From: Chinchilla lanigera
Lineage: Eukaryota; Chordata; Mammalia; Rodentia; Chinchillidae
Assembly: GCF_000276665.1 (NCBI RefSeq)
Contig: NW_004955417.1
Span: 21,655,056-21,719,055, forward strand
Direction: 5' to 3'
Length of the DNA stretch: 64,000 nt
Below, one piece after another: positions 40,376-54,217 of this stretch. The number at the start of each line of letters is the position of its first letter. Position 1 is the stretch's first letter. The notes below the pieces were generated by a model. It was not told the origin of the DNA. It did not search any database and saw only the letters and a program-made list of their open reading frames with translations. A program made the position numbers and the translations under genes.

Positions 40376-42284
40376 AACTGACTATTATCAGAAGAGATAC
40401 TGCTGACTTTAATAAACAGCCACACCTTTAAAATATACATGTATGTGTGTCCACATGCAAACATGCTGTCAATGAAAGATTATACTTTAAGTGCAGCTTT
40501 ATTCATGAAATATAAAAAGGCTGTCATCGGTACAGAAAGTAGACGTTAAATTGAAAACAGTTTCACTTTTGTGAGATGCAAAAGAAAATAAATCCTGGAC
40601 CATGCGCAGGGCACGTATTTTATGGGAAGAGAAAAAGAGCAGGCCTTGTTAGCTTGAGCTTCTGAACAATGTGCAGTACTTGTAGGAACGGCACATCCTG
40701 AGGTGGGTATTTGTGCATGTATGCACAAGTACATGAAACAGACACACACGGACACACATACACTGAGAATCCACTGAAATATTTTATCACCACTCTGCGG
40801 TGAGGTGCCTCTAGCTGACTTTTTTCATTAAAGTGCTAACATTTTCAATAAGTGGGGTAAAATACTAGGGATGTTCTTAAGAAATTCCATGTATTCCCTG
40901 CAGAGTTGAAAATAAATATAACTATCTTCAAAAGTTTTAATGATTAACTACATCACAAAATTTTACATAATAGACTGAAGAAAAAGTGACAAAGTAGCTA
41001 GGAATGTGTCTTCTATATCAGCCTAATAATGATTTAATAGATGCAAAATAACCTATCAATACATTATGATTCATTTTTATTACTGATTTATTTTTATTAC
41101 TATGTTAAGCATCTCTCAATTCACCTACATACACAATTAACATAAATATAATTACATATGAGACTAATGTCATACTTGACATGTATCAGTGAGCACGAAA
41201 TTCTGTTCTTAATTTCAGAAGGTATTAAGTATTTTAATAGATATTAGATTTTAGAAGCTATAGAATAATTGAAAAATTCTTTGATGTGCATATATTATAC
41301 ACTCACACATATATATTATATAATTTAGTCTCTATAGCTATGTTATGCCCATATGCAAAAAAACCCACAAAGGCCTCAAATTTATTGTTTAGTTTTACCA
41401 CATTTAAAAATGTATGGTAGTGACTCTAAGGCTCATGTAAGTGGCAATTTTATCGTATCAATTATGCACTTAAAAGCATTATAAATACCCATCTTCTATT
41501 TTTTCTCTCTCTTCTCATCCTATTATGAGTGTTTCATAATGGATCTCTAAGGATTTCAATGCATAAATCTTATTTTGCTGACTGATCTACTTTCACAAGA
41601 TTCACGAGTTTATGTATTTCTCATCCAAAAGCTAACTGGAAATTTGGGGAAGGAATCATTGTTCTTTGAAACTTTCTAGAACATAAAAGGATGCTGTATA
41701 GGTCACATTCTCCTATGTATATCACACTGCTCATTTCTAGGAGCAGAGAGATATCACAGTCATGTAATTATACACAGAAATATATCAGTGCATACTGAAT
41801 TCCTAGATTGCATGTCAAGTGGATTCCCTTTGATTTCTATAAATCCAGACTTAAGTATTTTATAACCTAAAAATATTTAAATACATCTATGTGTACAAAA
41901 ATACATTTAAAATATGTACATAAACACATTTCCTTTTCACAAACTGCTGCTTCAAGATCTTTGAATTTAATACACCTAAAAAATTCATGGTTGATAGTCT
42001 TATATTTTAAAACATCAACTTAAAATGTGGTTATATTTCTTACCAAAATCAAAGGCTATATCTGATTTAGAAGATAAAATAGCTCTTTGATGAAAAAGTA
42101 GGTGGGAAAGATGTGATTGTAGAATTAGTGAAGCGATGAAATTTAAGAGACCAGCTGGAAATATTTAATCAGGAGTTAATATATGGATGATTAAAAAATA
42201 TTTGTGGATACTACATTCTCAAAACAGTTGCATATTTTGTGAAGGGAAACTAAAGTGGCTAGACCTACATTACATCACCCTCTT
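40376..42284 (-). other. TRPS1: TRPS1 intron, AT-rich, no feature seen
   Basis: Strongly AT-rich intron. No gene or young repeat recognised. Confidence 0.55.
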
Positions 42285-42505
42285 TCCCTGCACTGTGTAA
42301 AATTTTACTTAATTTTAAACTTTAATTAAAATTTTATTTAATTTTAAATTAAATTAAGTTGCATATGTATTTATATACATATACATATATTCAGTCTGTT
42401 CTGAATATTTTACTTAATTAAGTCGTATATACACACACACACACATTTAGTGTGATTTAGTGTTTCCATGTGCATATTTCTTTAGAAAAAAAAAAAAAAA
42501 AAAAG
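42285..42505. repeat. AT-rich palindromic tract with (CA)n and (A)n
   Basis: 42297-42360 consists of overlapping AATT/TTAA palindromes able to fold back on itself, with 'acttaatt' at the left and 'aattaagt' at the right. A short (CA)n at 42430-42445 and an A18-20 run at 42486-42505 follow. Confidence 0.8.
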
Positions 42506-45500
42506 CACCTATCTTCCTTTAATCCAGCCCAAATGAGACAGTGATTTAAAAATAAACAAAGTAAACTGATGAGAACCAGACTAAAACTCAAGCAATCCAC
42601 CTTTAAAAAACAGGTACAGAAAAATATTTCTTAAACATAAAAATATTATGACTTTCATGAAGAAGAAAATTACCATTAGCAAAAGTTTAGCTAATTAGCT
42701 GATCTAATGCAGAGCTTTTATGTGTGTTAGTTTACGAATTTCAGAAAATGACCAGATTATTCCACTTATATCATTAACTTGACCCCTTCCAAGTTCTGAC
42801 CTTCCTAATAGATTTACTTTATAAGATGTGACATCGTGCACAGCTGTGCTATTCTTTCTTGAACTTGACTTTTTTTAAAGATGAAAATAGACTGGATTTG
42901 CTACAGCCTTTGTATTCACTGGTAACAGTGGGGGAAGGGAGAAACACATGGAAAAGAGCTTGAGCTGTATCTAAGCAAATCATTTGGAAACTCGGGGAAG
43001 ACACAGGTATTTCAAACGTTGTCACCAGTTAAAGAAATTATGTAGAAAGAACCTGAAAATATCATACAAATTGAGCTCATTAATATACAGACCCATGATT
43101 ATTATCTTTTAAAATCAGAATGTTCTGATCTTCAAACTCCCAAAGCTCTGGATGGATGCTATTACATGCCCACTGCAAATGGCTGGTTTTTTCAGTCTGG
43201 TTAAAGAGGCCTTCTCCAGGATTTTACTTTTGCAAATTAAATAGAAATCAAGATTAAAGTAGAAAATTTCAAGGGAAAAATATATGAAGTTTCTTGTAGG
43301 ACACAATAACTTGTAAGCCTGCTGGGAATTTTAATATGTACTAAAAAATACCTTGTAATAGACAACAGATAATGTACCATCTAAATAATAAGTAAGCTTC
43401 TGGTTTTACTCTTAGAGCTCTTTTACTGGTAAAAACCAGCACTGGATTTACAGATGGAGTACAAAGGAAGGAAACAAATGTTTCACAGTCATGGTTTCTA
43501 CCCCTATTCAATTCGGCATCAAGTTTAATCTTGCAGAGGTAGTTACGGTTAAGTGTTATTTCTCTACCTTGGCTTCCATCAGGCATCTTGAGTTATAATT
43601 CAAGAAAATACTTCGACAAGTAATAAATTGCACCACAGAACTAAAAGCACGTCTGAAAGCTATTCTTCATTTCAAGTACGCTTTTCATACATTAATTATC
43701 TGTTTATCTGATAACTGCTTCTGATAGACCTCCCATTGTCCAACACCCGAAGCATACTGTTCTTTTTACAAGAGGTGAAAGCATTTGGGAGGAGGGGTGG
43801 GATTCAGACAACTCTGCTTCCAGTGTCTCAGGGATAATTGTTACCTTCCTCCTTTGCAACTTTAGAAGAAAGCAGTGTCTATTTTGCTCAGGGCAGCCAT
43901 TTAAAGCTCCTCCTGTCAGAATCTTTTCAATCTGAGTAGATTTAGAATTCTTTTAAAGTGATTACTGTAGCCTACTAAGCCTTCTGTGGCTGTTACTGTC
44001 CATACCCAGAGTGATCACAAACTCAGGGGACAAGTATAAAAGTATGCACAGATGTATGTTTTACCTGGGTGATTCTCAATGGTTTATTCTGACTTAAGAA
44101 AAAGTTGGACAAATGTTTTACAGAGAATGGAATCTGGATAGCCTGAGATATAATAACAATTATTAAAGTATTTGGTCTGATTGATGTGACATTCATACTT
44201 TTGAGAGAAACTGCACGAATTATTCATTCTGACTTCTGGAAGCAGATCTATTCTTTTATGTTAGCTTGCTATACAATAGGTTATTGTAATACAGTCACTA
44301 AATATTAGCAGAGTTTGTGTTTTAGCACTCTGAAAAAAAACACTTCTACCAAACTATGGTAACATGGGCAATATCAATGTTCTGTGAAAAAAGAAAAAAT
44401 GTCTTTTTCACATAAGTAAGGTCCTTAACATGAACTAAAATCAATATTTTGAAAATATATTTTTCAGTTCAGAGTTTCAGTGATTAGAAATGTCTCTCTT
44501 CTTTAGATAAAAATGCAATTTTTAACTTGGCGATATTGGTGCAACTTTCCATTAGAACTATAATTAAAATACATTTTGGCCCTAGCCATAAACATTGGTT
44601 TCCTTTTTCCTGCCTTCTAAGTTGATTTAGATTTTCCTTAGCAACCAATGCATAGCCTTCTCTTTGAATGTTTATTACCTGTTGAAATCTCCTTGGCTCA
44701 AAGAAGTAGAAGACAAGAAAAGAATAAACTTACGGCCTAACTGCCTGATATTTAATCAATAAGCAAAGGATTTTATCCTTTCAGAATGCACTGCCCTATA
44801 AATGCTTCTTTTTTTATTTTCTAGGGAAAATGCAAAGACTGCTTCCCACAAAATAAAAAGCTTCAAGTCACTACAACACATGGAAGAGCATAAGAAACAT
44901 GCTCTTATTTATCGTTTCATCCTGTCGTTAGTTTAGTATTTCTGAATATGATTGCTTCTCAGGTTCTGTTACACTGAAAAGGCTTGTGGATTTAAACTCA
45001 CATTCCTACTTGCGGAGCTTCTCAGAGGTAAATATTCAAAATAGTAATCACATTGGTTCCTCAGCAATATAGAACACTATTTTTCTAGAGGGCCAATCTC
45101 ATTTCGAGAGAGAAGCAAAATTCACCTGAAGTACAGCTGATGAATAAGGTGACAGAACTATGCAGGGGGTATCCAAGGGTGATATTAACATACGCACTCG
45201 CCACTAGAGTAGGGACTGATCACAGCTGGAACCTGCAATGGCTGCAGTGTAGGACCAGGATTCTACAGAACTCTTGTCAGGTCAGATGCTACCCCTTCAC
45301 TACTACATGGAAGTGCAACTACTCCCCACTCCTCAGGAAGGAGTAGGGCTACTTGGGGTTTCTAGGTCCTTTAGGAGACAAGGGTGGAAGACAGTCAGTA
45401 GGAGAGGGCGTGTTCTGAGAGCGTTGGCTATTACACCCAGTGTGTCACTTTCAATAAAAATCAGGTGGAATAAGGTCCTGGTGTTATCTCAGGTCTCTAA

Positions 45501-47839
45501 AACTGGTGCTGATCCTTATTCTAAAGAGCTACAACAGTGTTCTCTCCAAAGTCAGCAAAACCCGAATAAATTGGCAGCTTCCTCAGGTGGTGGTTTTGAA
45601 AGTCTACCCTCACTCGGTGTGTAAGTTCTAGTGTGTTTATTTATAAACATCTTATTACTTTAAATTATCGCCTCATGTAAGAAACGTCCAGTGTCTCTGA
45701 AGCGTTTATAATTTTGAGGGGAGGGTGAGTAAATATACATGAAGCAATTAAGAGAATGATGCAAGAAAGCAGACATCTTGATCCTAAGACGATTTTTTAT
45801 TCTTATGTTTCTAAATGCTGTAATAAGTGAGAAATGGGAAACACACACCCACAGACTCAGCTGCAGGAGGTCTGGTGAGGAGGTGGTGGGATCTGAATAA
45901 ATAATTAACGATTATTCATCAATGTACCTTTCAGGATTTGGGGGGTTTGTTTTTGGTTACTTGTGGCAGACAATGCAACCCCAACTGGATTACTGTGAAG
46001 GAAATCTTTTGGCTCAAGCTACTGTAAATCTGAGAAAAACAGTGACTTTAAACACAGGGATTCAAATAATAGCCTGAGGTCCCAGTTTCCCTTTCCCTGG
46101 AATAGTCTTCCTATTTGGAGAATCCATTCTATCTCAGACAGACCCTTGGATAGCAGAACAGTTCTGTACATCTAATGCCATCTACAGTATTGAACAGGTT
46201 GGGCGGTACGTTCTCAGTCACTCTCTTCAACTCCTTAGGGATCGTTCTGGCCAAACCTGGGCCTAGATTGACTGGGATCTATAGCACTTTCTCAGATTTT
46301 ACAGTATATCACAAAGTATCTGGTGATTGTACCAAAATTTAGTAGGTCAGGGATAAGATGTGAGGTTTTTACCATTTCTAGTAAGTTTTCAGTTCATGTA
46401 ATTTTGAGGATATGAGGCACACATTTTGGCCCAAAATCTAGAGCAAAACCAGCTTCACTTAAAACAGAGGAATAAAAATAAGGATAGTATGAATTCTCAA
46501 GAGAAACAAAAGACTATTATCAAAAGTCTGAAAATAAAACATAAAAAATAAAAATATGTATACTCACTCATAGATAGGTATACATGAATTATATATATAT
46601 TCCATTTTTTTCCACCCAAAAGAGGATTCTTTTAAAAGGGAGAACATCAGATATTGCTGCTGATCAATCTGAGCAGCCCAAGCCAGTTCTAGCATATGTG
46701 ATTTTTTTTCAGTGCATAATCCTTAAAATAATCCATCACTATCTTCACTTCTCATGTAACTGTTTTGACAAAATCCATTCATGCCATTTTCTCTTCCCTA
46801 CAACAGCCACTTGGGGTGAAGAAATGGTAGGATGGTCACTGTCCGGCTGAAGAGTCTGTTTAGAAGAACTTGTCAAAACCCTACCAGCACCAAAAAAGGA
46901 CAGGTGCCATGGTCAACTCTTTGAGATTGAATCAGTACCATTTCCTTAGTTCTCAATGAACACACAGGATCCGCCTGGAAGGTTCACAATAAAAGCCCTG
47001 TGGCCAGCCAACGTGAGAACTCTCCTCAAGGTTTATCTGCACTTGAAATGCTGAGAGCTTCCTGGTGGTCACAATAATGACAAAGGGAACATCAAAGTGT
47101 TTTTTCCTGAATGAGTGTATTTACTATCCTTCGTTTACTATTTACTATCCTTCCAAATCAAAAAGTATTGGCCAACAACTGTGCCCATTGGAACATTTTT
47201 TACAAAAATAGCTGACTAAATATCCCTATCTTTTAGACTGAATATTTACGTGAAAAAAGGTTTGATTTCTTTCTTATGAGGTATCAAAACAGGACAGGGA
47301 AAAATATGTACCTTTTCCAGTATGATATCTAGCCATAGCTGGTATTTATACTGTAAACTTTAGGTTAGTTCTAGCAATTTCAACTTTTGGCTGTCTTTGG
47401 GTCCTTAAAGAGTTGGTATACTCTTGTGCTTTGAACTTTGCCCCCTGAGCATCTGTCTAGTTTGTCTGGGTTACAGGTCAGAGTCAAGGGAAGTGTATGA
47501 CTACTTTCTGCGTTCTTTCCATGGCAGAGAAAAACTAAGATCCATTTTCCCTTATGAACTAAAAGCATTTCTAATTTGGCAAGTGGATTTTGTAAGTGCT
47601 TTGTGAGTTTATTAAGGCTAACATAACAGGACATGGTATTTTTTCTACATCTAAATGAGAGAAAGCCAATATCATTTAAAAGCAGCACGAGAGTCACAAA
47701 CTCGGCTGGAAACAGTACAAGGTTCACTTACTCCCCAGAGAACATCAATCTGGTGCCACAGTAACTTCTATGCACAGTTAAGCACCAAGACCAGGCACAT
47801 TCAGTGTGATACTGATCTGCAGTTCATGGGTTCATTCCT
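42506..47839 (-). other. TRPS1: TRPS1 intron, no gene seen
   Basis: More than 5 kb of unique-looking intron without young repeats. Open frames such as 45274-45624 (plus) and 47380-47727 (minus) have no recognisable domains. Conserved regulatory DNA may be present but cannot be shown from one sequence. Confidence 0.6.
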
Positions 47840-47930
47840 TCATTACAACATCCATCTCTTAGTATTCACTCCGCGCCCAGTGCCATGCTGGATACCGCAA
47901 GTGTTAAAGATAACACTGTAGAAGATGCGA
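47840..47930 (+). repeat. L2/MIR tail remnant
   Basis: 'ccttcattacaacatccatc', 'cgcccagtgccatgctgg', 'ataccgcaagtgttaaagat' follow the 'ttcattcaac...gtgccaggcactgtgctgg' core. Confidence 0.6.
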
Positions 47931-49479
47931 TATAAATACTCAAGTCGCTCAGTAATTATCAGGAAGTCATATAAGCAAAGACCTGACAGACATCCCTCCA
48001 AAGCCATTCATTTACTAGTTTCTACTACAGCCAAACACAGAAAGAAAAAAAATGAAAGAACAAATGGCCCATCATCTGAAAGATTCCCCTGTACAATACA
48101 AATAGCATCCTTCAACTATGCCAATCACACAGTAGGTGTTCAATAACTTAGTTTCCTCCTTCTGTCCTTATTTATTTATGTAAGGTGGGAAGGGAACAGA
48201 GAATATAAACAACTCATGACCTCTAAGGTCTCTTCCAGCTCTAAGATTCCAAGAATAGCTTTCTTCTTTTTTTCTAGAGCGTCTGCAGTAACCTCATTGA
48301 CTTTGAGTCTCACATCTTCTCCCTACCCCCTCTCTTTTTCTGTCCCTCTTCTCCTCCTTGTTACTTTCTCTTTTATCATTTCTGAACAACCTACATTCTA
48401 GTCATGAGTCACTGGGAATTTTAAAGAAAACTGCACATAAACTCACAATAAAGAAGTCACTTCAATATTCTCTTCATTTGCAATTAGTAAACATGATCCA
48501 AAGGTACGACCAGTGGCGGATCCAACTGTAAGTTACTATGAGGGGATGGGGGTGAACTATTGATAATTTTACTCTTTCCACAGATATATTTGGAGCACGC
48601 AGTCCAAAGCACATGCTTCTTTCTGAGCTGTCTTTTGTGTCTGAGATAACCAAATTACTTCTATTGCATGTGCAGACAGCGTTGGATCTGCTCCTTTTGC
48701 TAAATTTCACGGTCAACAAAGCCCCAGAGTGCAGCAGAGATGAAGAGCACCCTGGTGGCTTCAGCCATGCATTTCCTATACACTAGGAGTAGCACTGCTC
48801 ACCTGTTCTATCCCTGGGACCCAGGAGAAGGGGTGATGATTTCTGCAGAACCGCTGCGGTGTTGCGATTCTCATTTCCTGGAGTGACAGAGTGGTATGTG
48901 CAGGACACTGGAGACTAAGAAACTTGGAATCTAGCATGGTCCTTCCTATCCAGGACTGTTTGACTGCATTAAAGCACAGTTAATTCATTTTCCCATTTCA
49001 TGACTTAAACACTCTTTAGAAAAGGGAGGCGTGATAGGTGGACCGCCCTTCACACAGCGATGCTAAGAGGACAACACAAATTAGAACACACGAAATAGTC
49101 TTGAAAGCAAAAATCGCATTACAAAGTCAAGAGCTTTCAAAGAGGATGAAATGATCAGAAACCAAACTAGTTAACAGGGCAAAGGCGAATCCAGCACCGT
49201 TGGGACGGAGTCATTAGCTTTTCAATCGGCCTCGAAGTCATTTTCTGTACACTAGGATGAATCTGGTTAACTATGTAATGGTCTTCAGGTTTTCCCCAAA
49301 GTTTGTTTTGAAAGTAAATCATGGGTAAAACTGAAATTGACTTTCATCGTGAAAAAGTTGCCCATAGAGAGTGCCGTTTTTCCTCATTAGCCACGGGGTA
49401 CATTCTGTGCCCTGTTTACCTTATTATTAGAGCTTTGCAGCTCACAAGCAAACGTTTAAACACTGCTCGGCAACAGCTG
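47931..49479 (-). other. TRPS1: TRPS1 intron, no feature seen
   Basis: Unique-looking intron. A pyrimidine-rich patch at 48300-48380 and a possible MIR-like piece at 48170-48250 ('acctctaaggtctcttccagctctaaga'). Confidence 0.5.
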
Positions 49480-49680
49480 TAAAACTAGACGCCCAGCCGC
49501 AGCCGTGCGTCCCTTCTGCGGAATGTCCAGAAACGCAGTGTTATGACATGAAACAACATCACCCTCGCTTCCTTTAAACCGAGACAGCTCGGGACGGTAG
49601 AGGAGCGAATCCACCAGGGTCTTCCCCTCCTGCACACAGCATCCCGCTCTGATTAGAGCCCCGCGGAGCGCTGGCACAGA
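49480..49680. other. CpG-retaining patch in the TRPS1 intron
   Basis: About 200 bp with a density of CpG far above the surrounding intron (around 'agacgcccagccgcagccgt', 'gagacagctcgggacggtag', 'ccccgcggagcgctgg'). No matching repeat was recognised. Candidate regulatory element; too short for a classical CpG island. Confidence 0.5.
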
Positions 49681-51689
49681 CAACAACAGCTGTTTTCTGT
49701 CTTTTCATTCCCTGCTCCTATTAATGTTATTTCAATTGTGTTATGGGCTGCACTTTAGATCTCAAAAGAAACATTTAGTTTTATTTGAATGTTTAAATGA
49801 TTAATGACGCTCGAGTGCAGTTGTCTTCTCATAATTGCCAGGCTAAGCTGCAATTTACTTTAAAATCCAGACCTCTGTATAGGACGGAGAGCTTGGGCAT
49901 TGGCAAGTACCCTGAGAATTTCTTTTTTCAGATGCATACGTTTTCTGGTTCCTCACTGGACAGCTGCTTAAAATTTTTCCACACCTCAAATCAAGTAAGA
50001 GGCTCACATCATGTATTCTGGAAGGACGGAGGTGCGGGCACACTGTTCAGAGGTGCGGGGGTAGGTGGGTAGCTTGAAAAAGCCGAAGAGGTGAAAAGAG
50101 GAGGCTGCCTACTGCAGAAAGACTGGCTGGCTGGGGTGCAGCTCCGAAGTCTTCAAAAGGAGCTGCTGTACTTCATCCGAAAGCAGCACGCAGCTGTGCG
50201 CGAAGGGAAGGAAGTAGTTATGTGCGCCTATCATGTAATCAGGAAAAGGTGCCTGTAAGTTGTAACGGGCCCATGTGGGGCTCACATTCTTCTGTTGTAC
50301 ACAGCTAAACTCCTCATCTCCCAGGGAGAGTCGGAACGGCAGCCTGCATAAAACACACGACTCCTAAAAATATAGATGTTTACATTTTTATAATGGAAAA
50401 AGACATGGTGCTGTATGTTCCAAGGTTTCAGCAGTAAGTCTTATAATAAGCTTGCATTGCTCTTTTTTGCGGGGGGAATACGTTAGAGAAAGCTGCTAAG
50501 ACATTCCTGTGTCTATCGTAAGACACACGAAGGCACCGGGAATGGGACAAAAACTGAGATTACTAATCCACAGTGCCTGAGCGTCAGCGAGATAGCATTG
50601 TCAGTCTCTTGTGTTTTTCTTTTTAAGTCTTCTGGCTAAAATGTTTTCTGACTTGTCTTGGCCAATTTTGGGCCACACTGAATGTTAAATAAACTATTAT
50701 TTAATCAAGTACAGGCATATTAGTCTCACTCCTGCTGACAACTTCAATTAGAATATTTTTGCTTTGTTAAAAAAAAAAAAAACCTACTGATCTTTAAACT
50801 GTGAAGGCCTCTGAACAACATCTGGGAACAATTTTTGATATATCCAACCATCAAACTTCTATCTCCATGAAGTGGTTTATCCAAGATTTGTTTTAATTAG
50901 GCCGCCTTTCTAACTTCACATGGCTTTCAAAAGGCAGGCTCGCTCAGATGTTTTAAGCTGTAAAATTACTGAAAGATTCAGAGGTGTAATCAGAGCCTCA
51001 CCAAGGCAGACTCTGTCTGTTTATTAGCTAGATAGTGAGGTCAATTCGGTTACGTCTTTAAACAAGGAATAAATTTATTTCTCGTTTCAGCACATGGGTT
51101 TTTAATTTTATAAATGCTCAGCGTTGCCTTTTTACACTTTACTCTTCTAGCTGGTGCTCATACTAACAGCAGCTTGGGTTCAGCCTTTCATGGGCGCCCA
51201 TATCCACAACGTGTTGTTTTGGAGTCGGCCAACCCCAGTTCAGCTAGAAGTCTCCCACTTCTGTTAATTTCCACTGAAAGAAGCCTATCACCGGGCAGAC
51301 AAAACGGGGCAGAGCAGCATATATTTGAACAGTGAGTATAAAAATAAATCTACTTGTACATTCCTTTTAATATAGAGTTTTCCCTCCACCAACCCTAGCA
51401 TTCTATAAGATTCTGCTCACTGAGAAGTTGCACTTACCTGGGGTGTTTGTTTGTTAATATAGTTGCCTCTAAATAACGCTTTGGGAGTCTAAAAATCTCT
51501 ACTCGTTTATTCACATCACAGGCACAGATTAAAGGCAAAAAGTAATGTGGAAACTTACACTATTTATTTTATGAGGTAACTATTTTAAAATCCACTGGGA
51601 AAATAATGAAAAATGGCCTCATTATCCCATTTTTGGGGGAACCAGGCTTTATTCTACCAAGATAGGTCTCATAACCAAGTGTGAGCACA
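49681..51689 (-). other. TRPS1: TRPS1 intron, possible conserved non-coding DNA
   Basis: 49700-49860 and 50590-50770 show non-repetitive AT-rich sequence with clustered ATTA/TAAT cores and few CpG, the texture of deeply conserved developmental elements. This is inference. No gene recognised. Confidence 0.4.
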
Positions 51690-51734
<45 letters not shown>

Positions 51735-51762
51735 AAGAGAGAGAGAGAGAAAGAGAAAGAGG
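51690..51762. repeat. (TG)n(GA)n compound microsatellite
   Basis: (TG)10 followed by about 50 bases of GA-rich repeat. Open frames on the minus strand made of S, L, F and H, T come from it. Confidence 0.95.
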
Positions 51763-52331
51763 TGGACAGTGACCCATGGCTTTTCTCCACAAGTTTTTGA
51801 TGTTATTTCCCTTTGAAGCACTAGCCCAACTTCGCAGTTCTTTATAATTATAGAACTTCTTTGCACACAGAGAGGCTCTCAAAGCTCAAGAACGAACCCA
51901 TACGACAATTAATATTTTAACTTCTCAGGGTACAGTGATTGTAGTGGGCTTCATTATTTAGTCTGCATGATTCAGCGCATGGGATCTTTGGAAACATTTG
52001 GAGAACTGACTTCAAATGTCATGTTTAGACTCACTGGTGTTACATAAACAATCAAATCCTATGAGGGGAAGACGCAGCATAGGTAGCAACAAACATTTTT
52101 ACCCATGGCTTTTTCCGAAGGAAAAAGATACATCTAACTTTCTATTTCTGCTGTAGAAATGTAAGAGTAAAGAAAGGACAAATCTTTACCTAATATTTGA
52201 AATTTCCTAACTTTGTCTAGGGTAATAAGTAGGGGACACCACTAATATATGTGCAGTGTATATAACAAGCTTTTTCTCACTGTAAATCAGAATTATCTTC
52301 CAGGTAAACATAGGGCTACATTAGGTTACAG

Positions 52332-52369
<38 letters not shown>
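52332..52369. repeat. (TG)n microsatellite
   Basis: About 18 TG units with one GA interruption near the start. Confidence 0.95.
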
Positions 52370-52372
<3 letters not shown>

Positions 52373-52689
52373 GTGGTAGAGGGGCTACACAATATAGCAC
52401 AAAAGAAAACCTAAATTAGCTGTCAAAATTTGAAACTTACGTAATCTCTGTGTATTTCCACATCTTCACTAGGCTTCATTGATCTGTGTGACATCCACTA
52501 TTAATAGGTCCATTTTATCCTCTAGCGAGACTGCCCCTTTTAGAAGTTACAAGTTGCTGATTCCCAGGCCTCTTTGCCTTGACATTTACACAGCCTACTT
52601 GGCTTCCGCGGGCACTGAATTCTGTCATGATAACTTTTGAGTGCTTTGATATTAATTATCCTGGGCCTTTTCTACTAGTAGTGCTTTGC

Positions 52690-52830
52690 TGATCTGGAGG
52701 TACTACAGCCCACCTGTTCGGGTTCAAGTCCTCCAAAACTAGCTCTGTCACCTTGGCCAAGTTGCTCATACTTTCACTGATACCATTCCTCCACCTGAAA
52801 ATGTATAATTAATACGATGGCACTTACATG
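52690..52830 (+). repeat. MIR remnant
   Basis: 'ggttcaagtcctccaaaact', 'agctctgtcaccttggcc', 'aagttgctcatactttcac' and 'cctgaaaatgtataattaat' match MIR order in plus orientation. Confidence 0.75.
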
Positions 52831-52935
52831 GCAGGTTGGAGCACGAACTACAGGAGTTATCTGCTTGGACAGTGTTCCAGTTTCAGTTTTTTTCTCTGAC
52901 TCAGACTCCGCATGACCTAACCCTCCCGTGACTGG

Positions 52936-52997
52936 CTGACGTCACCACGGGGATGGCAATCTGAATGTCATTTCCATGTCTGCCATATCTATAAATA
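52936..52997 (+). promoter_or_regulatory. CRE plus TATA-like arrangement
   Basis: A full palindromic cAMP-response element TGACGTCA at 52936-52943 is followed 46 bases later by TATAAATA at 52990-52997. The order and spacing would fit a plus-strand promoter, antisense to TRPS1. No transcript evidence is visible; it could be an enhancer site plus a chance TATA. Confidence 0.3.
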
Positions 52998-53939
52998 AGC
53001 ATTTACACTTGGATGTTTTATCTTTCTAAAATACAGATTTATAATGGCCTCAACATGGATTGAAAGTATGGAGCCACCACGTCTCCAAGTATCTAAAATT
53101 CCCTGTGACTTACAAGACGATATAAGCCAATGCTCTCATTTCTTTCTAGTTCGGTTTAGTTCATTATGATCATCACATCTACCGAGTTCCTCCACTCTCA
53201 CTCCTTTGCTCCATCCACAGAGGGACAAAAGCCATTGAAAAAGATGCTGATGGTATGTTCTCTCATGGGGAAGCTGACTTCTTAGCACCACGTGCAGGGC
53301 CCAGCACGCCACACGCAATCGGCACCTACTCGGTATATTTGTATTGAGCGTGTGGATGAGAAGAGTAAAGCCAACCTACTTAATTTCTTCTCAGGGATAT
53401 TCTGGGCCCCTCTCAGATCATTTCTTCTATCTCCCCTTTATAACACGTCTGTCTTACAGCCCTCATTTTTTTTCTTTTTCTTTTTCTTTTTTTGGCAGTT
53501 CCACCGTATTCACAGCATACCTTTTTCTACAGTGTTTGGGACATGGATAAATCTCCCGCTAAATTACAGGATCCCAGACAATACAGAGTACATATTTGCT
53601 TGTTTGCTTTTGTCATTTTTCAAATGCTTTGTACATCACCAGAGTTCAATGACTCAATCGAGTGATGTTTTATGATCTCAAAACTCAACAGTTGGTGAAA
53701 GAAAATCATCTTCCATCCATCACTGGTTTCTGTCCTTTTCCATTATTCAGTGTGAGTCCACTGCCATGACACTGACATCCACTTGGATGACTTTCTTCAC
53801 CATCTCTGTTCAGCCACAAAGTCCTGTGGGTTGTTCCTAGAATCAAGGTTTTCTTTCCACTAGGGACGGCTCCCTGCATTTGTGTCTTTGCATAGCAATC
53901 ATCCAAGCACTCTATTTCTAGGTTAAATTTCTAACATGA
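52998..53939 (-). other. TRPS1: TRPS1 intron, no feature seen
   Basis: Intron with a T/C-rich run at 53467-53494, which produces part of the 127-codon open frame at 53292-53675. No gene recognised. Confidence 0.55.
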
Positions 53940-54217
53940 ATGATCACTTCCCTAGATCTTATCCATAGGTCCATAGATCTTATCTTTTCATAGCCCAGCA
54001 GATAAATTCCAAAATATTTTGTCTCACATTCACAAGACTCTTCACAGTTTGTACCCGCTCAAGTCATGTTCACAGGCCTCCCCGAACCTTCCAAACTACT
54101 TTACTCCATACTGCACTCACTCCTAGCTCGCGCATTTCATATCCTGTTCCCTCCTCCCCGCTCCACAACCGGAGGGGGTCCCATTATCCTTGTGAGTCCA
54201 GTTCAAGATTAAAGAAA
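53940..54217 (+). repeat. L2 remnant (first part)
   Basis: 'ataaattccaaaatattttg', 'acaagactcttcacagttt' and 'tgttcacaggcctccc' resemble the L2 3' coding end ('aagtccaaactcc...aggccctccacaat'). It is cut by an ID SINE at 54218; further L2-like sequence may continue at 54360-54510. Confidence 0.5.

Noticed and set aside
51569..51882. S/L/H/T-repeat open frames
   Set aside because: Come from the (TG)n(GA)n microsatellite.
53292..53675. 127-codon plus-strand open frame
   Set aside because: Part of it is a T/C-rich run read as poly-F; no conserved features and it is within an intron.
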